This document shows positions 50,794-59,235 of a stretch of DNA of 64,000 nt, in pieces (within the stretch, counting starts at the first letter, position 1; every line of letters starts with the position of its first letter). This DNA comes from UBA2336 sp964419145 (GTDB lineage Bacteria > Bacteroidota > Bacteroidia > Cytophagales > Cyclobacteriaceae): NCBI GenBank assembly GCA_964419145.1, contig CAYQOM010000010.1, positions 1 to 64,000 on the forward strand, in the 5' to 3' direction. A program made the translations under genes and the position numbers. Under the pieces are notes generated by a model, which worked only from the letters and a program-made list of their open reading frames with translations, made no database searches and was not told the DNA's origin.

Positions 50794-52482
50794 TTACCGT
50801 TTTCTAAACACTTCCCGGTTTTCCCCACACCTCAGCATCGAAGCGCCAAAATACGGATTTTTAATGTCTTCGAACTCGCTTAACCAGTACGCACCTTTAT
50901 CGTCAAACGCCATGGGGCAATAGGCACGGTATGCTTTCTCACTGGTAAGTCCGAATAACTCCACCGCTTCAATTAAATGATCGGAGAGCAATTCAAAATC
51001 TTTTCGTTGTGCTTCCACATCGGTTTTCGTGCTGATACCGGTGGCGCCTTGTTCCATGGGTTTCAGTAACGCCATCCATTCATCATGCGCCTGACCTTCC
51101 AGTAATTTCATGTCTACTGCTTTCAGTGTTTTCAATACCTCTTTGGCGGCTGTGGCTGCGCGCAGTGGATTGGATTCTACCAGCGCATTCTTAACACCAA
51201 AATACGTATCGGCTACTGCGGTAAGTTGTTCCCGGAAAGTTTCCGGTACTTCAAGTGATTTCGTTTCCGGTGCACTCATCATGCTGTAGTTGCCGCTGAG
51301 TTGGGCGGAGGCATCTACCGCAAATACACCGTTGCTTACCACTTCTTCTCCTTCGTCCAGTCCGTTTTCAATAAGGTACATATCCTTCATCCGTGCGCCC
51401 AGGGTTATTTCTCTGCGCTCGAAAGCCGGTGTTGATCCTTGCTGTTTAACATATACTATGGAGCGTTTACCAGTCCACAATACTGCTGTAGCCGGAATGG
51501 CAAGTCCGGTTGCTTTTGTGTTCATTTTAGTTTGGAGGGTTGCGTTTACGAGCATTTCGGGTTTTAGGAAATTGCCAGTGTTCGGCACAACCGCCCGTAC
51601 ATCTACCGACCGTGTTTCCGGATTGACCACCGGGTTGATATATTGAATGGTGGCAGTAAAATCTCTTCCCGGAATCGAAGGAACGGTAAAGGTTATGATT
51701 GAACCTGTTTTGATCCAGCTCAGATCACTTTCATACGCATCCAGTACTACCCACACCGATGATAAATTGGCAATCTCCATCATGATGCTTCCGGTGGAAA
51801 CGTAATCACCCAACGCGACCTGGCGTTTGGTAACCACACCAGAAGCATCGGCATACACATCCAGTGTGGTGGTAACGTTGCCAGAACTTTCAATCTGTTC
51901 AATCTGTTTATCACTGATTCTCCACAGGCGAAGTTTTTCTTTGGCCGCTTCATAAAGTTGTGGCGAAAGGGTGGCCATCTTTTTGGCTTCCAACAGTTCA
52001 CGCTGCGCGGTAACCAATTCAGGAGAGTAAACGGTGGCAATCTTTTCACCTTTGCGCACTTCCTGTCCTTCAAAATTCACAAACAGTTTTTCTATTCGCC
52101 CAGGAAACTTGGCTGTTACCACAGAAAGTTGCTTTTCATTGATCTTTACTTTTCCGGTAAGGGTTAGTTCGTTGGATGCGGAAACTGATTTCACTTTAGT
52201 AGTTTGAATGTTTGCCAGCGCAATAGCCTCGGGTGTCATTTCATGAACGTTTGGATTTGATGAGCCGCTAGCGGAGCTAACCGGAATAAGATCCATGCCG
52301 CACAGCGGACATTTACCCGGGCCTTGCTGGCGGATTTGCGGATGCATGGAGCAGGTATACTCGGTGGCAGCTTCTGTACTATGATCGTGTGATGCAGATC
52401 CTTCTCCTCCAAAAATTATCCAGCCAAGCAATAACCCGATGGCCAGAAGGGCGATGTTGATGATGATTGATTTTGGTTTCAT
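50794..52482 (-). CDS. CusB-type RND adaptor with HMBD and DUF3347 domains
   Basis: A protein of 562 residues with an N-terminal membrane anchor or signal (about 6-24). It then has a heavy-metal-binding module YTCSMHPQIRQQGPGKCPLCGMDL (split Cys and Met ligands, about 42-67). The membrane-fusion core follows, with a barrel-sandwich/lipoyl-like region (GKVKINEKQLSVVTAKFPGRIEKL, then NFEGQEVRKGEKIATVYSPEL), a helical hairpin and a beta barrel. A C-terminal DUF3347 domain ends CPMAFDDKGAYWLS and MLRCG. The protein links the CusA pump to the outer-membrane channel. Two added metal-binding modules point to copper or silver. Confidence 0.93.
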   Translation of the reverse strand: MKPKSIIINIALLAIGLLLGWIIFGGEGSASHDHSTEAATEYTCSMHPQIRQQGPGKCPLCGMDLIPVSSASGSSNPNVHEMTPEAIALANIQTTKVKSVSASNELTLTGKVKINEKQLSVVTAKFPGRIEKLFVNFEGQEVRKGEKIATVYSPELVTAQRELLEAKKMATLSPQLYEAAKEKLRLWRISDKQIEQIESSGNVTTTLDVYADASGVVTKRQVALGDYVSTGSIMMEIANLSSVWVVLDAYESDLSWIKTGSIITFTVPSIPGRDFTATIQYINPVVNPETRSVDVRAVVPNTGNFLKPEMLVNATLQTKMNTKATGLAIPATAVLWTGKRSIVYVKQQGSTPAFERREITLGARMKDMYLIENGLDEGEEVVSNGVFAVDASAQLSGNYSMMSAPETKSLEVPETFREQLTAVADTYFGVKNALVESNPLRAATAAKEVLKTLKAVDMKLLEGQAHDEWMALLKPMEQGATGISTKTDVEAQRKDFELLSDHLIEAVELFGLTSEKAYRAYCPMAFDDKGAYWLSEFEDIKNPYFGASMLRCGENREVFRKR

Positions 52483-52488
52483 ATTTCT

Positions 52489-54027
52489 TTAGTCTTTGAT
52501 GCTTGTTGATACTAAGTCTTCGATTCCCATTAGTTTAGTAATCCCCGATACGGTTATATGTTGTTCTGTAATTGAGCTAACTTGTTGTTGCTGATAATTC
52601 AATAGCGTTTGCCGCAGACGCAAGATTTCTTCCATGTTACCGGTGCCTGTACTGTAAGCTGTAGTCATCAGTCGGATGGCTTGATGGGTAATGGTAATCT
52701 GCTCGTTCAGCAATTGCAATTGCCTGTTGTTATTATCATATTCATTCAGCCGTTGTTCAAGCTCGTTCAGTAAATCCAGTTTGGCGGCTTCCTTATTTTG
52801 TGAAGCCGACTGGTAGAGATATTCAGCTTCTTTCCGTTGCGCGGTGTACTTCTTGCGGTAGATGGGCAACGTCATCGTTACCATAGGCATAAACATATTG
52901 TCACCACCCATGGACACGTTCATCAGTTCGTCTTGCCGGGGACGAAACACCATGTAGGTTACGCCCACACCAATCATCGGGCGCCCCATTAGTGTTGCCA
53001 TACGTTGTTGCGCTTCACGAGCTTTTTCATCCCACGCGTACATCTTAACCATGGGGTGATTTTGAATCGCGGAATCTTGAATGATGGAAAGTGATGCCGG
53101 CAATTGAACGGATGTTAATGTATCGGCAATAACAATTGATTCAGATGTGGGTCGGTTCAGCAAATTGTTGAAGCGCGTTTCCAAGGGTTTGCGTGAGGCT
53201 TTTAGAATTTCAATTCGCGTTTCCAATTCTTTCATCAGGAGTTGAATGAGCAAAACATCCACCATGGAACCAGACGATCCGCCCTGCATGCCGCCCATAC
53301 TGGAAGATGTGTTGGTTGAGGAAGCAGGTGTTGTATTGCCGCCCATGCTCATACCACTCATGCCTCCTGATGCAGGCGTTGATGTGGTTGGGGTTGCTGT
53401 GTTTGTGCTCATGGGATTGGCACTTCCACTTGTTCCGGTTTTAAAGCGAGTGAGTGCCAGTTGCTCATATGTTTTTAGTATTTCTTTTTCCTGTTCAAGT
53501 AATTTCAGGTCTTGGTCGATTTGGTAGAGTTTGAACCAAACACTGCGTACATCATGAAAGAGATTAATCTTCGCTTCCTGGAACGAAGCAAACTTCATCT
53601 GTGCCATGTAGGTAGCTTCGTTTTTTGCGGCATTTAAAGATCCAAACCACGGAAACATTTGCATGACGGAAATATCAGATAGCTGCTGCCCCATGAAACG
53701 TTCCATGTACAACCCTTCTTTGGAGATGAACATGGCAAACGATAACTCAGGATCAGGTAACGTTCCGGCCTGCGGCAATTTTTCCAGGGCGGAGTAGTAT
53801 TCGCTGTATTTGGCCTTGAGTGCTGGATTGTTTGCTCCGGCTATTTGTAAATAATCAGCGATCGATTGCGCTTGCGCAAAATGAGCGATGATTATCAAAT
53901 AAATGACAAACCCCCTTTGTGCACTTAGCGAGAGTCTTTGCGTTCTTTGCGTGAAAAAATTTAACGCAGAGGCCGCAAAGAATGCGCAGAGGTCGCGGAG
54001 TGTATTAATAATTTTTTTTGCTTTCAT
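52489..54027 (-). CDS. TolC-type outer-membrane channel of the copper efflux system
   Basis: A protein of 512 residues from the ATG at 54027, 7 bp after the cusA-like stop; longer frames overlap that gene. The signal sequence is unusual: residues 1-8 and about 40-54 (VIYLIIIAHFAQAQS) would make a normal signal peptide, but residues about 9-39 are encoded by a palindromic element. The mature protein is an OEP/TolC-family channel with two helical repeats. At the first RFxxGxxS tip motif (ALTRFKTGTS, about 191-200) there is an insertion of about 54 residues rich in Met, Gly, Ser and Thr (GGMSGMSMGG, SSSMGGMQGG) before MVDVLLIQLL. This loop may bind Cu(I). Confidence 0.88.
   Translation of the reverse strand: MKAKKIINTLRDLCAFFAASALNFFTQRTQRLSLSAQRGFVIYLIIIAHFAQAQSIADYLQIAGANNPALKAKYSEYYSALEKLPQAGTLPDPELSFAMFISKEGLYMERFMGQQLSDISVMQMFPWFGSLNAAKNEATYMAQMKFASFQEAKINLFHDVRSVWFKLYQIDQDLKLLEQEKEILKTYEQLALTRFKTGTSGSANPMSTNTATPTTSTPASGGMSGMSMGGNTTPASSTNTSSSMGGMQGGSSGSMVDVLLIQLLMKELETRIEILKASRKPLETRFNNLLNRPTSESIVIADTLTSVQLPASLSIIQDSAIQNHPMVKMYAWDEKAREAQQRMATLMGRPMIGVGVTYMVFRPRQDELMNVSMGGDNMFMPMVTMTLPIYRKKYTAQRKEAEYLYQSASQNKEAAKLDLLNELEQRLNEYDNNNRQLQLLNEQITITHQAIRLMTTAYSTGTGNMEEILRLRQTLLNYQQQQVSSITEQHITVSGITKLMGIEDLVSTSIKD
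53913..54003. repeat. Palindromic element inside the TolC-type gene
   Basis: About 91 bp form an imperfect palindrome: arms built of CTTTGCG/TCTTTGCG/CTCTGCG words face CGCAGAGG and CGCAAAGAA around a T-rich centre (near 53953-53962). It matches the word pattern of the element at 16361-16454. It is read in frame, with no stop, as residues about 9-39 of the channel precursor, between the basic start and the hydrophobic core of the signal peptide. Confidence 0.75.
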
Positions 54028-54034
54028 GAGGATA

Positions 54035-57000
54035 TTAATTGTCAGTTTTAACTTTTCGTTCTTCATTCCATGAATAGAGTACCGGAACAATAAACAGGGT
54101 AATCAATGCCACCACCATGCCTCCAAATGTTGGAATGGCCATCGGTATCATAATGTCAGATCCTCTTCCTGATGAGGTGAGTACTGGAAGAAGTGCCAGC
54201 AACGTGGTTGCGGTAGTCATCAAACACGGTCGCACCCTGCGTAAGCCTGCTTCAAGTACGGCTTTGCGCACTTCGCTGGTGGTTTCGGGTTTATGTTTCT
54301 GCAAACTTTGTGTGAGATAGGTTCCAATCACCACCCCATCATCCGTGGCAATACCGAACAACGCGATGAAGCCTACCCATACGGCAACACTCAGGTTGAA
54401 AGTGCGCATTTGAAACAGCTCTCTGAAGTTTGTCCCAAAGAAGCTGAAGTCCATGAACCAATCCTGACCGTATAGCCACAACATCATAAAGCCTCCGGCA
54501 AAGGCCATGGCGATGGCAGAGAAAATAAATAGAGAAGTAGCTACCGATCGGAATTGGAAATACAGAATCAAGAAGATAATCATCAGCGAAAGAGGTATCA
54601 CAATGCTCAGTCGTTTTTCTGCACGCAGTTGATTTTCGTAGCTACCTGAGAATTTATAACTCACGCCTGCAGGAACGATCAGTTCACCAGCTTTAATCTT
54701 TTCGTTTAAAAAACGTTGGGCTTCTTCCACTACCGATACTTCAGCATAGCCATCTTTCTTATCAAGCAAAACGTAACCCACCAGGAAAGAATCTTCTCCG
54801 CGAATCATCATTGGTCCGGGACGGTACACGATGGTGGCGATTTCGCTTAGGGGAATTTGCGCACCGGTTGGTGTGGCAATAAAAATCTTGCTGATCGATT
54901 CCGGGTCGCTACGCCACTCGCGTGCATAACGTGCGCGAATGGAATAACGCTCGCGTCCCTCTACGGTGGTGGTCATACCCATGCCTCCCAACGCCACTTC
55001 AATGTATTCTTGCACATCCACTACGTTGAGTCCGTAGCGTGCCATAGCCTTGCGGTCAAGATCAATTTCCATGTAGGGTTTGCCCAAGGAACGATCGGCA
55101 TACACAGCTTCCGGTTTTACTGAGGGCACTTCTTTTAATTGCTTTTCAAGCTCCAGACTGAACGACTCAATGGTTTTTAAATCCGGGCCGTATACTTTTA
55201 ATCCCATCGGTGCGCGCATGCCGGTTTGTAGCATTACTAATCGTGTTTCAATGGGTTGGAGTTTTGGTGCAGACGTAACACCCGGTATGTTCGCGACTTT
55301 TACAATTTCATCCCAGATGTCATTCGGACTCTTGATATGATCGCGCCACTGACGGAAGTATTCACCAGAGTTGTCTTCAATCAGATTACCCTTCTCATCG
55401 CGGATAAAGTTTCCGTCATCATCAACCTGGAAGCGTAATTTTCTACCATTGACATCCGTGATGTATTCTGATTTATACAGAATCACATTTTCATACATCG
55501 ACATCGGTGCAGGATCGAGCGCAGTCTCGGCACGGCCTGCTTTTCCTACCACCATCTCCACTTCGGGGATAGCTGTTACGAGCATGTCGAGTTGTTGAAG
55601 TACCTGTTTGTTTGCTTCCACACCCGCATGCGGCATGGATGTAGGCATGAGCAGGAAAGCACCTTCATCCAATGAAGGCATAAACTCTTTGCCCATACCG
55701 GGAAAAGTATGGGATAAGGAACTCCACACAGAAGTGGTGCGAATGTTCCAGCCGATGGTATCAAAACTTTTTTCCACAAAGCCGAACACTTTGCTGAAGC
55801 CCAGCATGATATTCAGGCCGAGCAGCGTGATGAAAGCGGGGATCAGTAAAAATTTCACTTTGTTATCTAAACACCAGGTGAGAATGCGTGGGTATAGCCG
55901 AATAAAAATGGAGAAGCCACCCAGCACCAAGCCAATGATGAGCAGAATGAAAATAAAATTCAGAATAATGCTGTTGTGTACACCCAATGGCAACCACGTA
56001 GTAGCCAGCAGCCACGAAACGGCAGCCACGGAAATCGCCACGGTAATGGTTTCATGGAAACGGGAATACCTTTCCGGATAAAAGTGATCAAGCAGGTTAT
56101 TGATCGCAAACATTATTAACGCGATTCCCGCCCAGGGCAGGTAAGCGATAGCAACGTACAATCCAGCCAACGCCAACAGGCCATTGCCGATTAGTCTGAA
56201 TTTACCCGTACTGGTTTTCCAGCCGAACACCCAATGTGAAAAGGCGGGCATGATAATGAGAGTAAAAATCAACGCGGCCACCAGTGCAAAAGTTTTGGTG
56301 TAGGCCAGCGGTCCAAACAACTTGCCTTCCGCTGCCTGCAGGGTAAACACAGGTAGAAAACTTACAATGGTGGTGGATACAGCGGTGATGATGGCAGATG
56401 AAACTTCGGATACTGCGTTGTAAACTGTGGTTAACAACGATTGCTCTTTCGGAGCTTCTTCCAGGTGTTTCAATACGTTTTCGTTCAGGATGATACCTAA
56501 ATCCACCATCGTTCCAATCGCGATGGCAATTCCTGAAAGGGCAACAATGTTCGCATCCACATGAAAGTATTTCATGAAGATGAAGCACATCAGTACCGCT
56601 AACGGAAGCAAAGCAGAGATGAGAAACGAGGCCCGCAGGTTGTACACCATCACGATGATGACAATGATCGTAATCAGAATTTGCAATGTGATGGCATCGT
56701 TCAGTGTTCCCAGCGTTTCATAGATAAGTTGTGTTCGATCGTAAAAAGGTACGATGGTCACTTTTGATGTTCTGCCATCATCCAGTTTTTTGGATGGAAG
56801 ACCCTGGGAGATTTCGTTGATTTTTTCTTTAACGTTATTGATTACGGCAAGCGGATTATCGCCATACCGGGCAATCACCACGCCTCCAACGGCTTCTGCT
56901 CCACTTTTATCCAGCACGCCAAGCATCGAGCGATCAGCGGGGCCGAGCGTAACATGCGCAATATCTTTTATTCTGACAGGAACATTTTGATTTACCCGCA

Positions 57001-57796
57001 CAACCGCATTCTCAATGTCTTCCAGTTGTTTTACATAGCCAAGTCCGCGGATGAGGTATTCCACGCGGTTTATCTCTACCGTGTTGGCGCCCACATCGCG
57101 GTTGCTGTTGCGAAGCGCCTGCATCACTTCCATCATGGAAATGTTCCAGGTCTTCATGGCTACCGGATCAAGATCAACCTGGTACTCTTTAATATAACCG
57201 CCCACACTGGCCACTTCGGCTACACCTTCTGCACCGGTAAGTGCATAGCGTACCTGAAAATCCTGGATGGTTCGCAGTTCATGCAAATCCCATCCACCGG
57301 CCGGGTTTCCGTTTTCATCGCGGCCTTCCAGGGTGTACCAATACACCTGGCCTAAGGCGGTTGCGTCAGGTCCGAGTTTGGGTTGCACTTCTTCAGGTAA
57401 TAATCCGGAAGGAAGCGCGCTTAGCTTTTCCAGAATGCGCGAACGGCTCCAGTAGTATTCAACTTCATCATCAAAAATGATGTAGATGGACGAGAAGCCG
57501 AACATGGATGTGCTGCGGATGGCTTTTACACCAGGCATTCCCAACAAAGCTGTTGTAAGCGGATAGGTGATTTGATCTTCTACGTCCTGCGGTGAGCGGC
57601 CCATCCATTCGGTGAAAACAATTTGTTGATTTTCTCCGATGTCGGGAATGGCATCAACCGGTACCGGATCTTGCGGTAGAAAACCAATGTTCCAGTTGAA
57701 TGGGGCAGTAACCAATCCCCAGCCAACGATGGCCAGGAGCACGAGTACGGTTACGAGTTTTTGTTCGAGAAAAAATTTTATTATGCGATTAATCAT
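54035..57796 (-). CDS. cusA: CusA/CzcA-type heavy-metal RND efflux pump
   Basis: A protein of 1253 residues, about 200 longer than E. coli CusA. It has the RND fold with 12 or more membrane helices, the proton-relay Asp in IGTMVDLGIIL, and a periplasmic porter domain. The three methionines that bind Cu(I)/Ag(I) in E. coli CusA (573, 623, 672) correspond to Met717 (FLLMPTSMP), Met767 (APMSMYENV) and Met855 (RLVMLQTGM); the first two keep the exact 50-residue spacing. The additional length lies in extra membrane segments around 540-680 and in an acidic insert (VDDDGNFIRDEKGNLIED). It exports copper or silver across both membranes with the next two gene products. Confidence 0.95.
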   Translation of the reverse strand: MINRIIKFFLEQKLVTVLVLLAIVGWGLVTAPFNWNIGFLPQDPVPVDAIPDIGENQQIVFTEWMGRSPQDVEDQITYPLTTALLGMPGVKAIRSTSMFGFSSIYIIFDDEVEYYWSRSRILEKLSALPSGLLPEEVQPKLGPDATALGQVYWYTLEGRDENGNPAGGWDLHELRTIQDFQVRYALTGAEGVAEVASVGGYIKEYQVDLDPVAMKTWNISMMEVMQALRNSNRDVGANTVEINRVEYLIRGLGYVKQLEDIENAVVRVNQNVPVRIKDIAHVTLGPADRSMLGVLDKSGAEAVGGVVIARYGDNPLAVINNVKEKINEISQGLPSKKLDDGRTSKVTIVPFYDRTQLIYETLGTLNDAITLQILITIIVIIVMVYNLRASFLISALLPLAVLMCFIFMKYFHVDANIVALSGIAIAIGTMVDLGIILNENVLKHLEEAPKEQSLLTTVYNAVSEVSSAIITAVSTTIVSFLPVFTLQAAEGKLFGPLAYTKTFALVAALIFTLIIMPAFSHWVFGWKTSTGKFRLIGNGLLALAGLYVAIAYLPWAGIALIMFAINNLLDHFYPERYSRFHETITVAISVAAVSWLLATTWLPLGVHNSIILNFIFILLIIGLVLGGFSIFIRLYPRILTWCLDNKVKFLLIPAFITLLGLNIMLGFSKVFGFVEKSFDTIGWNIRTTSVWSSLSHTFPGMGKEFMPSLDEGAFLLMPTSMPHAGVEANKQVLQQLDMLVTAIPEVEMVVGKAGRAETALDPAPMSMYENVILYKSEYITDVNGRKLRFQVDDDGNFIRDEKGNLIEDNSGEYFRQWRDHIKSPNDIWDEIVKVANIPGVTSAPKLQPIETRLVMLQTGMRAPMGLKVYGPDLKTIESFSLELEKQLKEVPSVKPEAVYADRSLGKPYMEIDLDRKAMARYGLNVVDVQEYIEVALGGMGMTTTVEGRERYSIRARYAREWRSDPESISKIFIATPTGAQIPLSEIATIVYRPGPMMIRGEDSFLVGYVLLDKKDGYAEVSVVEEAQRFLNEKIKAGELIVPAGVSYKFSGSYENQLRAEKRLSIVIPLSLMIIFLILYFQFRSVATSLFIFSAIAMAFAGGFMMLWLYGQDWFMDFSFFGTNFRELFQMRTFNLSVAVWVGFIALFGIATDDGVVIGTYLTQSLQKHKPETTSEVRKAVLEAGLRRVRPCLMTTATTLLALLPVLTSSGRGSDIMIPMAIPTFGGMVVALITLFIVPVLYSWNEERKVKTDN

Positions 57797-57874
57797 AGTT
57801 CTGTTCTGTTGACTTCCTGAAAATGGAAATAAGAAGACACACCCATCTCATGAATGAGAAAGGCAGAACAGCGA

Positions 57875-58282
57875 TCAGATTAAGAAAGATTGAATCGAAA
57901 TGAGAATATCATTCCCCGTAAGGGCAGGAGGATGATCAGAAAAATACAGGACAGGATTTACTTCAACGGTTGGAATGATTTCAGAAAGGACAGCCGTTTG
58001 ATGGAGTATAACAGAAGAAGAAACATCCGCAACGGAGACAATTGCTGCATTTGCTTTTAGATCCTGCGATTGATGAACAATCTGTTCATCGTCACAGCAT
58101 CCTTCCATGGCTTTGCGGTGGCAAGGTGGCAGTTGATTGTGACCACATCCATCGGCATCATTCAAAAATGCAACGGCTTTAACGGTGCCGCCACAAGAGT
58201 GCACGCCCACATAAAAACTGCTCGAAGCCAGCAGCACAAGCGCGGCCAGCAGGAGGGAAGATATGGTGCGGAACATGTTCAT
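57875..58282 (-). CDS. HYC_CC_PP-like small exported protein
   Basis: A protein of 135 residues with an N-terminal hydrophobic signal. Cysteine and histidine landmarks follow in the order GVHSCGG, DGCGHNQLPPCHRKAMEGCCDDE, and a late DHPP. These are the HYC, CC and PP motifs of a Bacteroidota family found beside copper and silver efflux genes, although the first motif is HSC here rather than HYC. It probably binds metal in the periplasm. It lies 78 bp upstream of the pump gene and is likely the first gene of that transcript. Confidence 0.7.
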   Translation of the reverse strand: MNMFRTISSLLLAALVLLASSSFYVGVHSCGGTVKAVAFLNDADGCGHNQLPPCHRKAMEGCCDDEQIVHQSQDLKANAAIVSVADVSSSVILHQTAVLSEIIPTVEVNPVLYFSDHPPALTGNDILISIQSFLI

Positions 58283-58289
58283 GGGTAAG

Positions 58290-58297
58290 CAAATGTA
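58290..58297 (-). promoter_or_regulatory. Possible -7 element upstream of the HYC_CC_PP-like gene
   Basis: On the minus strand TACATTTG fits TAnnTTTG exactly and lies 7 bp before the gene's ATG. No TTG is found 19 bases further upstream, so if it is used, the start may need an activator or another sigma factor. Confidence 0.35.
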
Positions 58298-58389
58298 CGG
58301 ATTTAAGCTGTTTTGGATTTATAAAATTATGGGAGAGGCTTATAGAATTGTCAAAAGTCACTTTTTTAATCCCTTTGAAGGCTTTTATA

Positions 58390-58420
58390 AATAGGCCCCA
58401 GGCTTTCGCCTGAGGCTATT
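58390..58420 (-). terminator. Probable terminator after the copper chaperone genes
   Basis: AATAGGCCCCAGGC (58390-58403) and GCCTGAGGCTATT (58408-58420) pair imperfectly over a TTTC loop. On the minus strand the stem is followed by TATAAAAG, a weak tail. It lies 22 bp after the stop of the chaperone gene at 58442 and separates it from the pump operon. Confidence 0.55.
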
Positions 58421-58441
58421 CACCTCAAGTTTCCGGTCTGA

Positions 58442-58648
58442 TTAAATCTGTTCAGCCTTATAGCCGGCCCTCTCCACAGCTTCTTTTATTTTGGCGGCAT
58501 CCGCTTCGTCTGCGATCGTCAGAACTTTGGCGGGGTTGTTCAGGTCAACTTCCCAGTTACCTTCGCCAACCGTTTCATTTAAGTGTGGGGTTACATTGGC
58601 AATGCAGCCGGAACATTTGATGTTGGTTTTGAATTTGAGTGTTTCCAT
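58442..58648 (-). CDS. copZ: HMA-domain copper chaperone
   Basis: A protein of 68 residues with a ferredoxin-like HMA fold. METLKFKTNIKCSGCIANV carries the CxxC metal site, and the late loop AVERAGYKAEQI is typical of copper chaperones. It should bind Cu(I) in the cytoplasm and deliver it to exporters or sensors. It lies 22 bp downstream of a second HMA-like gene that lacks the CxxC. Confidence 0.88.
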   Translation of the reverse strand: METLKFKTNIKCSGCIANVTPHLNETVGEGNWEVDLNNPAKVLTIADEADAAKIKEAVERAGYKAEQI

Positions 58649-58670
58649 TTCTCACGTATTAAAATCAATC

Positions 58671-58871
58671 TTATTTATTGGTTACAGAGTAGCCTGCTTT
58701 CTCAATGGCCTCAACTACTAAATCCCTGGTTGCACCTGAAAGTTCAATTTGTGCCTCGCCAGGAGTAACTTTTTTTAAAGATACGCCAGCCATATCTTTT
58801 AGCGTACTGCTTACCACCATCATGCAATGTGGGCTTTTCATATTTGGGATAGTTAATGTTATTGTTTCCAT
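58671..58871 (-). CDS. HMA-like protein with SPHC in place of CxxC
   Basis: A protein of 66 residues with the HMA fold pattern (METITLTIPNMKSPHCMMVVSSTL, then AIEKAGYSV at the end). The first Cys of CxxC is replaced, giving Met-Lys-Ser-Pro-His-Cys-Met. Cys, His and the flanking Met residues could still bind Cu(I), possibly with weaker or different affinity. It precedes the CxxC chaperone by 22 bp, so the two are expressed together. Confidence 0.8.
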   Translation of the reverse strand: METITLTIPNMKSPHCMMVVSSTLKDMAGVSLKKVTPGEAQIELSGATRDLVVEAIEKAGYSVTNK

Positions 58872-59183
58872 AGTAATAAATTTTAAAACTACTTTAATAA
58901 ACGTTGCATGACCGGGTTTGATTTGTACAATTTCTCATATGATTTATAAGATTCCTTTCATATTCTTTCAGGATTCTATAAAACGATAAGGGCGCACAAA
59001 GTTGCTACCAGCATGCCGATTAGTATTATGAGCAATCGGGAGTTGATTTTGGCTGTCATTTTTTGAGGTTTGATAGGACAAAAGTATCCGCTCCACTCAA
59101 AAGTATGGTTACATAAAAACCCGGAATGTTTATAGTGTTTACTGATCGTGAATCTCTGGCAATCTTGGTTAGGGGTTTACAAA
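58872..59183. other. Intergenic region upstream of the copper chaperones
   Basis: This is part of the 364-bp stretch between the HMA-like gene and the lipoprotein at 59236. The only things found in it are a possible 27-residue membrane peptide (58976-59059) and, to its right, the terminator of the lipoprotein gene. No consensus promoter was found by eye, and no other reading frame of note. Confidence 0.6.
58976..59059 (-). CDS. Possible 27-residue membrane peptide
   Basis: A short frame from ATG 59059 to TAG 58976. It has a basic start (MTAKINSR) and then one membrane helix (LLIILIGMLVATLCALIVL) with a single Cys. It is co-directional with, and 104 bp upstream of, the HMA-like gene. Tiny single-helix proteins occur in copper-transport operons, but the frame is short enough to be chance. 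Confidence 0.35.
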   Translation of the reverse strand: MTAKINSRLLIILIGMLVATLCALIVL

Positions 59184-59214
59184 TAAAAAAAGTCCGGTTT
59201 TTGGCCGGACTTTT
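59184..59214 (-). terminator. Terminator of the lipoprotein gene at 59236
   Basis: A 10-bp perfect stem (AAAAGTCCGG at 59188-59197, CCGGACTTTT at 59205-59214). On the minus strand the stem runs into seven T. It lies 22 bp after the gene's stop. Confidence 0.9.
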
Positions 59215-59235
59215 CTGAACCTATTAAATCAGGGC

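Noticed and set aside
53246..53527. A plus-strand 93-residue frame rich in Pro and Val
   Set aside because: It is the complement of the Met/Gly/Ser-rich loop of the channel gene, and low complexity explains the open frame.
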